From Antedon mediterranea (lineage: Eukaryota > Echinodermata > Crinoidea > Comatulida > Antedonidae), in NCBI RefSeq assembly GCF_964355755.1, contig NC_092672.1, positions 34,592,501-34,656,500 on the forward strand: a stretch of 64,000 nt of DNA, in the 5' to 3' direction. A program made the position numbers and the translations under genes. Under the pieces are notes generated by a model. It saw nothing but the letters and a program-made list of their open reading frames with translations. It searched no databases and had not been told where the DNA came from. Below are positions 11,001 to 21,885 of the stretch, one piece after another (the stretch's first letter is position 1; every line of letters starts with the position of its first letter).

Positions 11001-13141
11001 CACATCAATGAACAAGGTGTGTCAATGTCCGTCACTTTACCACCCACCATATCATAAACAACATGGTCACAGTGCGTCAAAATGGGTGCGTCATGGTCAC
11101 CTAAAGGTAAGTCACCTTTTTGACGCACGGGTGCGTCATGGTATTCAAAAGTATGACGCACATCGGACAAATGACGCACCTCTCCCGGGGGTCGTATCAT
11201 GGGTCATACAATTGACAAGTGCATAATAACAAATTACTATTTTTTATTTTCAAAAATTGAAGTAAAAGATATCAAGTTTCAAGTCAATCAAGTGTTAAGA
11301 CAATTTGAACGATTTGCGCAAGGTACATTCTTGCGCATAACAAAAGCATTTACCTGATTTAAAGTTGTTATTCTTACATTTCTTTTATTTCTCCAGCCAA
11401 CAAACCACAATACTCCCACTAGTCCGATAATAAAGGCAAGTGCATGCCCACATGGCAATCCATCCCATACAGAACCAAACAAAACAAAATTCATTTCTGA
11501 AGATAGAGAAATTACCTAGTAATAATACCCAAAAAAGTAACAATTATAACAAAGTTTGCATTATATTTGAAGACAAAGATTTCACAGGGGTCCCTTGTAA
11601 AATTTCGGGAGAAAAACACACCAACAAGAGACACCTGTTTTAACTGACCAATCATAGTACAAATAGCGCTGTACTATACTTTCTTCTTAAGATTTCCCAT
11701 ACCGTAGTTATCATATGCGGGTATGAAAACATGTAACAAATCAGGAGATAAAACCTGGTTACAACTTGTTATGCGCGATTTGAACGATTTGCGCAATTTG
11801 AAATTGCGCAAAAAAAATCCTTGCGCAATTTGAATTGAAACATGTGTTTCAAATTGCGCAAGCAACGTATTAAATTGCGCAAGTAATCTGCAAATTGCGC
11901 AAGGTTTTTCGACAGATTGTGAAATCATGCACACCCATATTTTTATAGTAATTTCTAAGAATGATTCAAAATTAAAGATAAATATCGCATTTCCTTATTT
12001 TAGTAGTGCAAATATTGTTATAAGTTAGCATACCGTCGAAGAACCGACGAAGGAAAACGAAGCGGTGGTGTTCCACCAGGCGGGCGCGGCGCGGGCGGCC
12101 GGCTATACTACTCTAGCCTAGCTAGGGTCTGGACTACTGATACTGACAAGGTTACATGGCCTAGCTTAAACTAATATTAAAAACTTAATTTTTACATTTA
12201 TTTTGATTTATTTCAAGTTACAGTGATAATATTATTTAATTGTAATAATAAATGTTATGTATTTATTATACACATGTTATCTTCGCATTTATTATGTTTT
12301 ATTTTGAGTTATTTAGTTTCCAATAAAAATTTACAGTTCGTTTTCAAATTGCGCAAAGGTGTCATATTGCGCAAGAACTATCTTGCGCAATTTACAAATT
12401 GTGCAGCGCAATTTAAAATTGCGCAAAGATTTTCTTGCGCAATTTGAAATTGCGCAAGTTGATTGCGCAAGTTGAAATTGCGCAAAAAAATCCTTGCGCA
12501 ATTTGAAATTGCGCAAGAATTCTTTGCGCAATTTGAAATTGCGCAAGGATTTTTTTGCGCAATTTCAAATTGCGCAAATCGTTCAAATCGCGCATAACAC
12601 AACTTGTTACAAGTATAAAGATATTATTTTTTTCCTTCCCATCATTCATTGCTCACAACACAAGCATTTTTGCGATATTTAAAATAAACATTATTATTCA
12701 TATTAATTATTATTAAATAAAGACTAAAATAATAAGACTAGGCCTAGACCGAATTGGTCTAGCCTAGCTAGGTCTACTCACTATTAAGGGCCTAGCTAGG
12801 CAAATCATCCCATGTCTAATAAGGGCTAGGCCTACCATACTAGTAAGGCCTACACTAGGCCCCTAGGGCTAGGCTATACTATGCTATGCGAGTCTAGCCA
12901 CTCTCTAGTTAAGCTAGCCTTTAGTTTAGGCCTAGGCCTAGTAGGCCTACTAGAGTAGGCCTAGCTAGCCAGACAGAGGTCTAGAAAATGTTTACGGAAA
13001 ACCTATTCATCAATCTAAGTTAAAATAAAATCGTTGTATTTTCATTATAATACCTTCTGCATTTGCATATCCTACACTATCAAGTAAACCGATTAATATT
13101 GACAGCCAAACTGACCACCCCTCGACGACGGAGGCTGACAT
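2016..13141 (-). CDS. TYW1: tRNA wybutosine-synthesising enzyme 1 (S-adenosyl-L-methionine-dependent tRNA 4-demethylwyosine synthase), 5' 11 exons, 3' end outside window
   Basis: TYW1 makes the tricyclic base of wybutosine on tRNA-Phe; a flavodoxin domain supplies electrons to a radical-SAM domain. Exons read on minus: 13054-13141 (ATG), 11354-11496, 10727-10813, 10428-10535, 6751-6942, 5271-5370, 4414-4598, 3929-4048, 3433-3517, 3019-3071, 2016-2134. All have AG/GT borders and keep frame, giving about 426 residues. Residues 1-77 hold two hydrophobic segments ([11 protein letters not shown] and [18 protein letters not shown]), a likely membrane anchor as in animal TYW1. [12 protein letters not shown] (about 95-106) is the FMN-binding flavodoxin loop; [12 protein letters not shown] and [11 protein letters not shown] are further flavodoxin signatures. 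An acidic/lysine-rich linker follows. The last exon contains the radical-SAM cysteines as CANKCVFC (about 418-425). The next exon, for the SAM barrel, was not found in 1-2015, so it probably lies outside. Introns are packed with MITEs. Confidence 0.95.
2869..3011. repeat. Direct repeat with TA-rich core beside a TYW1 splice donor
   Basis: A 42-bp stretch beginning GATGTATATATAAACATGAT occurs twice (2869-2911 and 2970-3011), separated by a (TGTATA)n run. The right copy ends 8 bp from TYW1 exon 3019-3071. Confidence 0.7.
4690..4872. mobile_element. MITE family A copy
   Basis: Complete palindromic copy with TTAA at 4686-4689 and a right end AGACAGAGCTTAA. About 30 bp of extra sequence lies inside the right arm, with the terminal repeat partly duplicated. 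Lies in the TYW1 intron between exons at 4598 and 5271. Confidence 0.85.
4947..5035. mobile_element. MITE family A half copy
   Basis: Left arm only (AGCTCTGTCGACACTATC to ATATGGGCATAT), ending near 5035. A solo half of the palindrome. Confidence 0.6.
5392..6205. mobile_element. Non-autonomous DNA transposon with CCGTATATTTCGG termini
   Basis: The ends are inverted repeats of at least 23 bp (TACCGTATATTTCGGTGTAT... and its complement at 6183-6205) with TA at the borders. The word GGTGCGTCTTATACA recurs inside both ends. The 814-bp element sits between two TYW1 exons and has no transposase ORF. Confidence 0.8.
6207..6390. mobile_element. Palindromic MITE family D copy
   Basis: Inverted arms AACAAATAATGAATGTTTAT / ACATTCATTATTTGTT with inner arms TGGTACAAATAATGGCAT / TGCCATTATTTGTACCA. 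A second copy is at 41880-42025. Directly abuts the element at 5392-6205. Confidence 0.8.
7574..10034. mobile_element. 2.46-kb TTAA element with AGATGTATTGTCCC termini, no transposase seen
   Basis: Left end AGATGTATTGTCCCCC after TTAA (7570-7573); right end GGGGGACAATACATCT before TTAA (10035-10038). Sub-terminal repeats (TAAAGTTATTCACTT / AAGTGAATAACTTT) extend the inverted similarity inward. The TTAA target and AG start fit Kolobok- or piggyBac-type elements. No ORF over 90 codons survives inside. It accounts for most of the TYW1 intron between 6942 and 10428. Confidence 0.8.
10070..10301. mobile_element. TIR repeat family E copy (TATCCTCGGGTATAATCCCA)
   Basis: Ends TATCCTCGGGTATAATCCCA and TGGGATTGTACCAGAGGATA form imperfect inverted repeats. 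A second copy at 27545-27819 shares long internal stretches (CTGATTTCACAAACAGGCAT). Confidence 0.75.
10640..10672 (+). other. tRNA B-box-like sequence, possible SINE remnant
   Basis: ACAGGTTCGAATCCTGCC contains a perfect Pol III B-box core (GGTTCGAATCC) with a short stem around it. No complete tRNA cloverleaf or convincing A box was found upstream, so a tRNA-derived SINE scrap or chance are both possible. Confidence 0.3.
10885..11224. mobile_element. 340-bp palindromic MITE with internal GTGCGTCA repeats
   Basis: Outer arms ATGCACTTGTCAATTGTATG (10885-) and its exact complement ending at 11224, followed by ACCCACTATACGACC / GGTCGTATCATGGGT. The interior holds about ten copies of (G)TGCGTCA in both orientations. 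It lies in a TYW1 intron. Confidence 0.85.
11761..12610. repeat. Inverted pair of GCGCAATTTGAAATTGCGCAA satellite clusters
   Basis: The left cluster (11767-11900) and right cluster (12345-12600) are built from the near-palindrome TTGCGCAATTTGAAATTGCG. Their outer edges, ACAACTTGTTATGCGCGATT and its complement, are inverted, so the whole forms an 850-bp fold-back unit in TYW1 intron 1 with an ordinary AT-rich centre. A stray fragment lies at 11310-11340. Confidence 0.8.
12721..12975. repeat. CTAG / TAGGCCTA palindrome cluster
   Basis: About 250 bp in which TAGGCCTA, CTAGGCCTAG, GCTAGC and related self-complementary words recur every few bases. A similar cluster is at 9405-9580. Simple-sequence-like, near the 5' end of TYW1. 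Confidence 0.6.
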
Positions 13142-13464
13142 TTTGTTACAATGGCTGGTGGGAAATTAATAAGAATTTAGCTGAACATTTGTTTTATTTT
13201 CATGCGGATCTAGGGCCTAGATTTCAAGAATTTTTATAAAATAATTTTGTATTTGATTTATATTTTTATTATCTTTATAAATTAGTTTAAGTAGCATATA
13301 AATATTGGTTCTTATCTTTTATAAGTTAAAACTTGTTCAATTGTTTATTTCACCTTTAACCTTACATGTGTTGTGTGGCCTAATCTGATTCGCGACCGAC
13401 CGGTGGATTTCTCGACGTAAACACTCACTGTTATCTTGTTAATTTTGTTTATTATATTTGTAAG
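13142..13464. promoter_or_regulatory. Shared bidirectional promoter region of TYW1 and MLEC
   Basis: The two start codons face away from each other with 323 bp between them. The interval holds both 5' UTRs and must contain both core promoters. No TATA box is obvious in either direction; CpG-containing words cluster at 13390-13420. Inferred from gene geometry only. Confidence 0.6.
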
Positions 13465-16400
13465 ATGGGTCATAATATGCAAATAATGTTTTGCATATTG
13501 TTGCAATGTTTATTATTATGTCAGGTTTTAGCTATAGGAAAGGTAATATTTGCAGTAAATTCTGGAGGCCAGGCTCACACAGATGAGAATGGTATTCGAT
13601 ACAACGAAGACACGCTCTCAACCGGTATAGTGTCGGACTACGGTAGAAATATGCAGATAAGTCGAGTGAGGCCTGAAGATATGATTTTGTATCAAACAGA
13701 GCGATACCACGATGAAACATTTGGCTATGATATTCCTCTAAAAGAGGATGGCCGTTATGTTCTTATTTTAAAGTTTTGTGAAGTTTATTTTGCAGCATCA
13801 ATGCAAAAGGTAAATAATACAAAAATAATAATAATAAATATTAATTTATATATAAAAATTATACTAGGCCTATTTTACTACTACTCTACTGTATATAAAA
13901 GTAAGTATACCTTTTTATTAATATTACTTAGCAGCTCTTTAAAGGTGATTTTCCACTAGGCGAATTTGTTTGCGCGAATCGAAGGCGTTAGCTTATACGC
14001 ATGCATAGAGAAGGATTTGGAAGATGGAAACATGAATACGCATGCGTACAAGCTGGCGCTTTCGATTCGCATGAACAAATTCGTCTAGTGGAAAATCGGT
14101 TTCATGTAGGCCTATGTGAGTCCTCTTTCTCCCAATACAATATTATAGGCATCTTACAGTATCAAATTGTATTACAGTATAAAAGTAAATAGAAGTATGG
14201 TAACATATTTTAATCTTTGTTTTATTATTATTGATTAATAACAATTGTATTATTTTCTTTTATGTTTTAACACAGCTACAGTTAAAAAAATATATTGTAA
14301 CAAAATAATTTAAAGTTCATTTATTTGCAATACAATTATATTCTAGTAATTTACAATCATGCTGTAAAATTAAAATATAAAATTAAATATGCCATCTTAA
14401 TGTAGACAATATTAATTATCAATTTACTTCCCTGTTAAATCACTCAATCATTGCAATAACACTCCCTGTCGACTGTTGATTCATAGTACATTTCATCCAT
14501 ATGTTTTATGTTATATATCAATTAATCTATTTAAGTTATAACATGATATTACTTTTCAGAAAAAAACTTAAATTAACTTGTTTGTGTCTTAGAAAACAAA
14601 CAATATGAAAATGGGATTTTTAAAACATTTTTAAATAGTTAATTTTAATATTTCAAATGAGAATTAATTTATTCAAATACATTTCTGTTTATTTTCAATT
14701 TGTTCAAACATTTGCAATCTTTTGATAACCTGAATAGGTTGACAGCTTTATAATTTAATCTCTTGTTGTTCAATTGTTCAAATAAAATAATAAATAGATT
14801 CAATAATTAACTAGGATAGTAAACTGAACTGTAATACAGTTGATCTAATTAGTTAATTAATATTTCAGCTGCAGATAATGTTACACAAATTACAGTAGAA
14901 ATTAGCTTTGTTTTCGATGATGAATTTGTTCTAAAGCTCTGTATCAATAATATCAAACTAGTTTGACAAAAAGTGTGATGTGCCCAAATATGGTAGTGAT
15001 GTGCCCAAATATGGTAGTGATGTGCCCAAATATGGTAGTGATGTGCCCAAATATGGTAGTGATGTGCCCAAATATGGTAGTGATATGCCCAAATATGCAT
15101 TGTTTTGTAACATAAAGTTTGATAGTGTAGACAGCGCTTTAGAATGAACAGATTAATTAGAATTTTAAGACTGGTATAATTAACAAACAATACCAGTATA
15201 TTTACAGATCTTGTTAAATATCAATATAGCTTACGGCCAAGATATTGAACTCATAATGTCAACTTATTATTTATTAACAACAGTATGATTGTTAAAGATG
15301 TATTGTCCCTTGAAACACAAAAAAATGAAGGTCAAAATATACTAAATTTTAATTGGCCACATCAAAGTACAGTAATATTAAAGTTATTCACTTGAAGTCG
15401 AAAATTCAAGCCAAAAACAACAATTTTACGTAATTAACAGCTAAATTTATTTGATTACATTTCGTCTGGAAAATAGTCGCGAGCGAAAGTAAACAAAGAT
15501 TTCAAACCATGAGTATACATTAGGCATGATGCTAATTAGGATTGTTTACAACTTGTAACAGTTAAGAAGGTGTTTTCACACAGATCGCGAGGAAGTTTTA
15601 TGATTATGCATACAGAGTAGCCAAACAAGCGCATTGCATTATGAGATATGTTTTGATCAAAAACTTTGACTGGAAGTCAAAGTTATTTTTTGAACCAAAA
15701 CATTTTTTTTCGACTAATTTTTGGTGAAAGTTAATAACTATTATGATAGTTCAAAATTACCCACTTTTTTTCGAAATAGGTTTTTGATTGGCTTAATTGT
15801 TTTTTTATTTTTCAACAGGTGTTTAACGTTCGAATGAATGGACAACATAATATTGTGACAGATCTAGATATTTACAACAAGGTTGGCAGAGGTACTGCAC
15901 ACGATGAAATCATTCCATTCTCAGTAAGCAAGGGTAAATTAACAGTGAAGGGGGAAGCTTCAACGATTGGAAGCTCACTTTCAGTCGAATTTGTTAAGGT
16001 ATGTAGTCTATTCGTGCCTAGCTTATCTGAATAAACCGACAAAGGCCTTTCACCTCCAAAGGAGAACATAACTCGAAAAATAATAAATCCACATTTCCAA
16101 GACTGTGGTAATGTCAAGTACGCCTATCCATACCTCATCATTCAATTTTGAGAAGTCAAGAGGAAAATGTCGGTTTGTCCTTGTAAGCGGTAACTACTAC
16201 AAACATCAGTTTTGGTTTGTGTAATTAAATTTATATTTAAAATGTGTATAATTTTTATTGTTGGACTTTTGCTATATTTTGTAGTTTACTGTAGAGGAAA
16301 GCAGTGAGCTACTGTATCACTAATCTAGGCTTCTCTCTTTAAAGAAGAACCTAAAACCCTAACAATACAACAGTATACATTGTTATAATTGATTGTTATG

Positions 16401-18559
16401 TCGTGAGGTAATTTCCCGATTGATCGTAATTAAAACGGTACTGGGTATGGTCTACTAGTTTTTCTGCTCCCAACCAGTACATCCATTCATAGAAGCCTTG
16501 ATGAAGTAAGCCTACCTGGTGGTGGCCATAGAACGGTCCCGAGATAACGACTATACTTCGGCTTTAGTCGATAGAAGATTGAGAAAATTGTTAGATATAG
16601 AGTATACGATGTTTGATTAGTGTAAATGTGTGATTTGTTCTTTTATTAAAATGATGTTCTGCCTAAGGAAACGGAGATAGTAGTTGGGTATAATGATTTT
16701 TTATATCAATTAATTAAATTATCGTAGATTGTATATTATGCGATAAATATTTTTTAAATATTTGATATATTATTATTATTATTATTATATTAATAAAAAG
16801 ATATTTGTTAGTATAAATTTAAAAAATATAGATATAAGGAAGAAAAGCAAAGAGAGTATGTTGTCTTGTAGTGTTGTGGTGTTGTAGTCTTTGTTGCACG
16901 TTTAAACATAACAATAGTAATAACATTTCACAGTATCAATAATCAACATTACTTGGTTTCATATTGTTTTTGTTTCTTTCCATAAAAGTATTTAGTTCAT
17001 TTAATTGTTTGACTTTCGATTTGATTTGTTGAATCCTCGATACATAAACAAAATTATGCAGATTATAAGATTAAAACACTGTAAGGCCTATATATTTTAA
17101 AAATAAAACATAATATTATTTTAGTTAATTTTCTTCTCAATGGTTTTTTTTCAGAATTAAACTGTACCTTGCACCCTCTTACACCATCGCCACAGTGTAC
17201 TTTAGTACACACTAACATTCAATTTGTCCACAGAAGAGTTACTAATTCCATGATTTTTTTCAATGGAAAGAATGTGTTCATTGAAGTGTGTAATCCTTCT
17301 ATAGACTCTTCGTTTCAGGTTCTCTATTCTTCAAATTAATTGATTGAAATGTCATTATCATTTTAATTATCCCATTTTAGGATAAATACTTTGACTCTTG
17401 AATGTAAAGCTTTGTCTACACTATCAAACTTTAAGTGACAAAAAAATGTGGTGGGACCACCGTATATGGACACGATGATGTCACTACCATATTTAGGCAT
17501 ATGACCACCATATTTGGGCACATCACACCTTTTTTGTCAAACTTGTTTGATTCTGTAGACAGAGCTTTACTTCTTTGTCTGCATTCTCTTATTGTCTGGT
17601 TTATTGGCAATTTATGGAGGATTTTCTCCATTGCTTTGTATTGATAACTAATTATATTAAACAGCTATTTTGACCATTTTTTTTTTTACAAATTACAATG
17701 TATTTTTTCCTTTTAGGGCATCTATGATAACCCTAAAATTAATGCAATCGTCGTAATGAAAGGAACGGAGGATGGTGAGTATTAAAGTACAAATAATGAC
17801 ATGAAATAATCAAATCATGTGACCGGGCAGTTATAGAGAGATATGAGAGTTACTTAGTGATCATGTGACTACCATAATGCATTAATAAAGACCTCATTGC
17901 ACATTTGTATTGTGTTATTGCTAAAAGAAAAACAGATAAATCTAAAGAATTATATGCCAAAACCGTTCAAGCATATATTGTAAGAAATAATAAACTATCA
18001 CGAGACAATGACATGAACCATTACAGCCAATTCTCTGTACTTTACATAAATGTATCCAGGCAAATTCTGTGATACACCATCTCATGTGTTTTCACATGTG
18101 ATACTGTATCATAGATGCTAACCTTCTATTATGCAGGCGTTGCATGTGACACCTGTATCATAGATACTTCAATGATACAGGCGGAACATGTGTGCAGTAT
18201 TATGGCATTTGCCTATGATACCTAGACAAATATTGTCATATGTGGAGATACAGCACTGAAAATTGGTTGACCATTAACAAAATTAAACTTTGTTGCAATA
18301 CCTTTGTTTTTCAGATGTGCCCAAGCTGCCCCCCATACCAGGAAAAGAAGACAATTTAGACTCATTTGACGACGATGAGGATGAAGATGATGATGAAAGA
18401 ACAGAAGAAAGAAAACAAAATATTAAAATTCCTTCAAACATACCCTCAGGTCCAAAAACAGTAGATCCTTATTCATCAAACGAAAGTAGTCTTCTTTTTC
18501 CCATTTTAATTGCAATTGGTCTTTTCATTCCTTCGTTGTTTTGTCTGTGTCGACTTTGA
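13465..18559 (+). CDS. MLEC: Malectin, ER diglucosylated N-glycan-binding membrane protein
   Basis: Malectin is a type I ER membrane lectin that binds Glc2-high-mannose N-glycans and works with ribophorin I in glycoprotein quality control. Coding exons are 13465-13809, 15819-15998, 17717-17774 and 18315-18559, all with AG/GT borders and joined in frame, giving 275 residues (human about 292). The start ATG precedes a hydrophobic signal peptide (about residues 1-23). The malectin domain (about 26-195) includes [56 protein letters not shown] and GIYDNPK. These stretches hold the aromatic and Asp residues that bind glucose in the family. An Asp/Glu-rich linker and a C-terminal transmembrane segment ending FCLCRL follow, as in vertebrate malectin. 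Intron 1 carries a palindromic MITE and a second TTAA element; intron 2 carries another MITE. A possible poly(A) signal AATAAA lies at 19450. The gene is divergent from TYW1. Confidence 0.97.
13943..14100. mobile_element. Palindromic MITE family C copy (TTTTCCACTAGGCGAATTTG)
   Basis: TTAA at 13939-13942, then GGTGATTTTCCACTAGGCGA; the right arm is AATTCGTCTAGTGGAAAATC. Inner arms include ACGCATGC on both sides. Other copies: 34188-34266 (partial), 51517-51830 (interrupted), 58715-58878. Lies in MLEC intron 1. Confidence 0.85.
14935..15141. mobile_element. MITE family A copy with internal 21-bp tandem expansion
   Basis: Family A ends are present (left end mutated, right end TTTGATAGTGTAGACAGCGC). 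The middle is six head-to-tail copies of a 21-bp unit (GTGATGTGCCCAAATATGGTA), starting near 14975. Lies in MLEC intron 1. Confidence 0.85.
15296..15780. mobile_element. Second, damaged copy of the AGATGTATTGTCC TTAA element
   Basis: Starts TTAA + AGATGTATTGTCCCTT at 15292 and shares the sub-terminal TAAAGTTATTCACTT word with the 2.46-kb element. Right-end-like sequence (AAAGTTAATAACTATTAT) appears near 15730, but the terminal 15 bp is lost. Lies in MLEC intron 1, just before exon 2. Confidence 0.65.
17406..17568. mobile_element. MITE family A copy in MLEC intron 2
   Basis: Left end AGCTTTGTCTACACTATC and right end TTCTGTAGACAGAGCT flank the standard family interior (GGACACGATGATGTC). Sits about 150 bp before MLEC exon 3. 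Confidence 0.85.
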
Positions 18560-20750
18560 GACCAGATTTATGTAAGTGTTCGTCTTTATATTTGTTGTAT
18601 TTGATAAAAACCAAAATTTTAAATACTGTATGTGACTCCTTTAAGCGGAGGAAATTCATTGAAACTTGGAAATATCATTTGTTGGTTTTTTTTTTTTAAT
18701 TAGATCTCCCACCTTGAAATCATACTCATATCAATATTCATATATTTTTTCGTACAGTGCAACGGAAAATGTATGCAAATTAACCATTTTTATATTTTGT
18801 TTGTTTTATTTCGTTTATTTAATATAAACTAACATCCTCATTAAAAACACAATTTTTGGGGTAAATTTTTTTTTATTAGAGGAAAATTCCGGAGGGAAAA
18901 TTAATTTTAATTATTAAACAATTATTGTATTAAGATTTGTTTTTATAAAACAGCTTTAATTATTTAATTAAAATGTCTAAAAGACTAAGGTATTTCAAAA
19001 ACATAAACAGAATTCCTACTGAGCAGCTGCGTGATAGGCCTAAACATCAAATTCTAAAAGTGTGATGCGTCTAATTTATGGAATACGAGTCATGCAAAGT
19101 CACTAGTATAAAGATTATGATGACGATAACAGTGTTTTTATTTGTTTGGGTCATATTAATACTATCCCTGGATTTATGCATACATTTTTTGTTTTGTTTA
19201 AATAACAGCTACAATTTCAGGGTAATTTACATTTTCCCTAGAAGAGTCATGGCCGTAGCCAGTATGAGGCAGTTGTGGTACTCGCCTCATCTGAAATTTT
19301 CACTACCCACTTCAATTCCCCAGCAGAGATTGTTATATTTTATATTAATAATTATATTTAAAGCATCTTTGGCTCATGTGTTTAACCTTTGCTACGGCCT
19401 TAAGATAAACAAAATATTTCCATGTTTCAGGGAAAAATATTTAAGGTCAAATAAATGACCAGCATGATACTTCTTGGTAGCTAAAAAACTGGTGAAATTT
19501 TAACAATAAGGTTTTGGTATTTCTGGTAAATTTGACTGCTACAGTCAAGTATATACAGTAGAACGCTATTAAGGGGACAATTTGGGACAAAACGTTCTAA
19601 CTTTGGAGTAATTTAACATTGCTTTTGTAGCAAATTCCAATTCTTACCTTAGGTTTAAATGGTTTATTCCGGTTTACTAATCACTTTTTTTAAGATTTAA
19701 ATATTTATTTTAAGTAAAATTCTTTAAATATTATTAACATTATTTGTAGCAGAATTGTTTTTGGCTTAACTTAACATTACCACTGCCTCACACTTTCAAT
19801 TGCCTTTGATTTATGTGAAAATGTGTGTTTTGGTGTCTCATTTGTTTTGTACTGTATTATAAGATTGTGAAGCTTTACTGCTCATCTCGGGGTATTTACA
19901 TTGAACATGTACTTAAGTTAGGTAAAGACGTCTTTCATCTACATTTATGATCGGTGTATCATTTTTTTAAATATTTGTTTTCCAATTACCGTATATAAAC
20001 ATAGTATAAGCCCATACTGGAATATAATTCCCACTCCCTAATTTTCACTAAATTTCATCATAGAAATATTATAATATCCCTATATCATACAGAAGCTTCA
20101 TGGGACTAAACTTATTATTATTATACACAGTAACTAAAATGTGTACAGTACCTGTTTAATATAAACACTGCTAGGCTTGGCTAAATGCTGTCCTAAATAA
20201 GTTCTAAATAAGGCTTAATTAGTAGTACTATTATTTATATAAAAAACTGTGTTTTCCCACCCCATAATTTTCATACACAATCTCTATGGGAATATTACTT
20301 GGTCATACACAGTAATTAAAATGTGTAACTGTTAAATATAAACACTGCTTGGCTAACTGCTAGCCTATAGAAGTTCAAAATAAGGCTTAATTATTAGGGG
20401 AAGGAAAAAAGCAAAAATACTATCATTTTTAATTAATAATAAACAATAACAAGGGCAACCTAGAATATATTATTAAGATCATTTGCTTCTTTTAAATGCC
20501 CATAAATTATTTTTTTAAACATTGTTGTTTATTTATGTACACCACCCAGTCAATGGTAATGCAATATTTTTTAGTATTAGTAGCTGTGTTATCAATATAA
20601 CAATAAGTTTGAGCGGAGACAATGTTGTCTCGGGTTTAAACAAACACTCACTGCAAAGTTATACCAAGTATGGTGGTTGTTAAAAGTACTTTTAATAAAT
20701 AATTTGAAAAAAGAAATAGTCTTTTCTCCTTATGTTGTATACAAGAATAC
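18560..20750. other. MLEC 3' UTR and AT-rich intergenic sequence
   Basis: No second gene seen. The 19078-19458 reading frame has no recognisable domain and probably lies in the MLEC 3' UTR; AATAAA is at 19450. From 19980 to 20400 a roughly 250-bp direct repeat is visible (shared words ATATAAACACTGCT and GGCTTAATTA). Confidence 0.45.
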
Positions 20751-20756
20751 TGTGTA

Positions 20757-21182
20757 ACCACCAGCGAAGGAGATCGGGTCTGTCAGGGGCATGGGACAGA
20801 AACACTCCCGCAAGATCCGCTCTAGGAGCTGATCTTGTCGTCGGGGCTAGTCGGTAATGGTCCAGCATTACCTCTCCCAGTGCCCAAACCCTCAGGTTCT
20901 AGACCAACCCCTGAAACTCTCGCGCCGTTACAATGTGTGTCGGGTGCAGCCCAATCGACACATGGGTGTGGGACGGGGCCTGTATTAGATCAATCTCTCA
21001 AAAATGTGTGTCTGAATGCGCACGGTGGAGGCTTCCTCCCCGTGTCGGATCCCGGAACGGCTGTGAAAGTCGCCACCCCCACGAGTGGCCATGGTGGCCA
21101 GTGCTCGAAAATGGATGAGAAAGGTGGGATGATTGTTGACTTGTGAGTGCAGGTCTTCCTCCCCTTAAAGATCCCCACCATC
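20757..21182 (+). repeat. GC-rich segment, probable retroelement fragment
   Basis: A base-composition island (GC far above the flanks) with a 103-residue Gly/Pro/Ser-rich open frame at 20835-21146 and sharp edges to AT-rich DNA. The CCAGCGAAGGAGATCGGG start and the coding-like but unrecognised sequence suggest a truncated transposable element. I cannot name the family. Confidence 0.35.
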
Positions 21183-21666
21183 TAGTTCGGAATCACTCAT
21201 GGTTCTTCATTGTATTTATTATCCTGTATGTTATTGTGTATTGTGGAAATAAATTTAATCACCTTAAGAATTTTACAGCTAATAAATTCAGAAATGTTCA
21301 TCATGCCCAGCCTCACTTATCATGGTTAGGTACATATTAAACTTTTATTCATAATGATCGGCGCTTATACAGATTTGCAACATTACCACATTATTCATAA
21401 CATAAGCTGAATTACTCGGAAAGTGTGATTATAAAGTACATTGTTTGATTGCAATATAGCAATTCATTACAACATATTTACTGTGTAATCGTCGTCTAAT
21501 CTGTTTGTCATCTTCTTTGATGAATTGGCACAAATTTCAATATTTGCTTGTGTAACATAACAGGAAAATCTATCAAAATCAGTATTATTGTATAGTATAG
21601 CTATGAGAGCTAAACCCAGGGGCCTCAGAGCATGAGCAGTTCAATGCAACGCCCCAGCATTTGATG

Positions 21667-21683
21667 CCCCCCCCCCCCCCCCC
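21667..21683. repeat. C homopolymer (17)
   Basis: Uninterrupted run of 17 C just beyond the RAD1 stop on the downstream side; likely length-variable. Confidence 0.9.
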
Positions 21684-21885
21684 TAAGAGTGGCCACTGTG
21701 GTACACCACTGAGTATACTATCAAATTGTGTGGCTAACACTGTATAAAGTATATGCAATAACCGCATACAATTACAATTCATTCTATTTCATGGATCTTT
21801 AATGAAAAGCTCCAATTAAGAATCTGCATGTTAATGTCCTCTGGCCAAATGAAGATACCTCTCCACATAAAAATAATCTTCATTT

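Noticed and set aside
12331-12682. Repetitive frames (RNFKLRK / AQFQIAQ types) on both strands
   Set aside because: Translations of the GCGCAA satellite cluster.
14849-15190. HYHIWAH repeat frame on minus
   Set aside because: Product of the 21-bp expansion inside a MITE A copy.
19078-19458. 126-residue plus frame downstream of MLEC
   Set aside because: Hydrophobic, AT-driven composition, no domain, no splice partners; probably MLEC 3' UTR.
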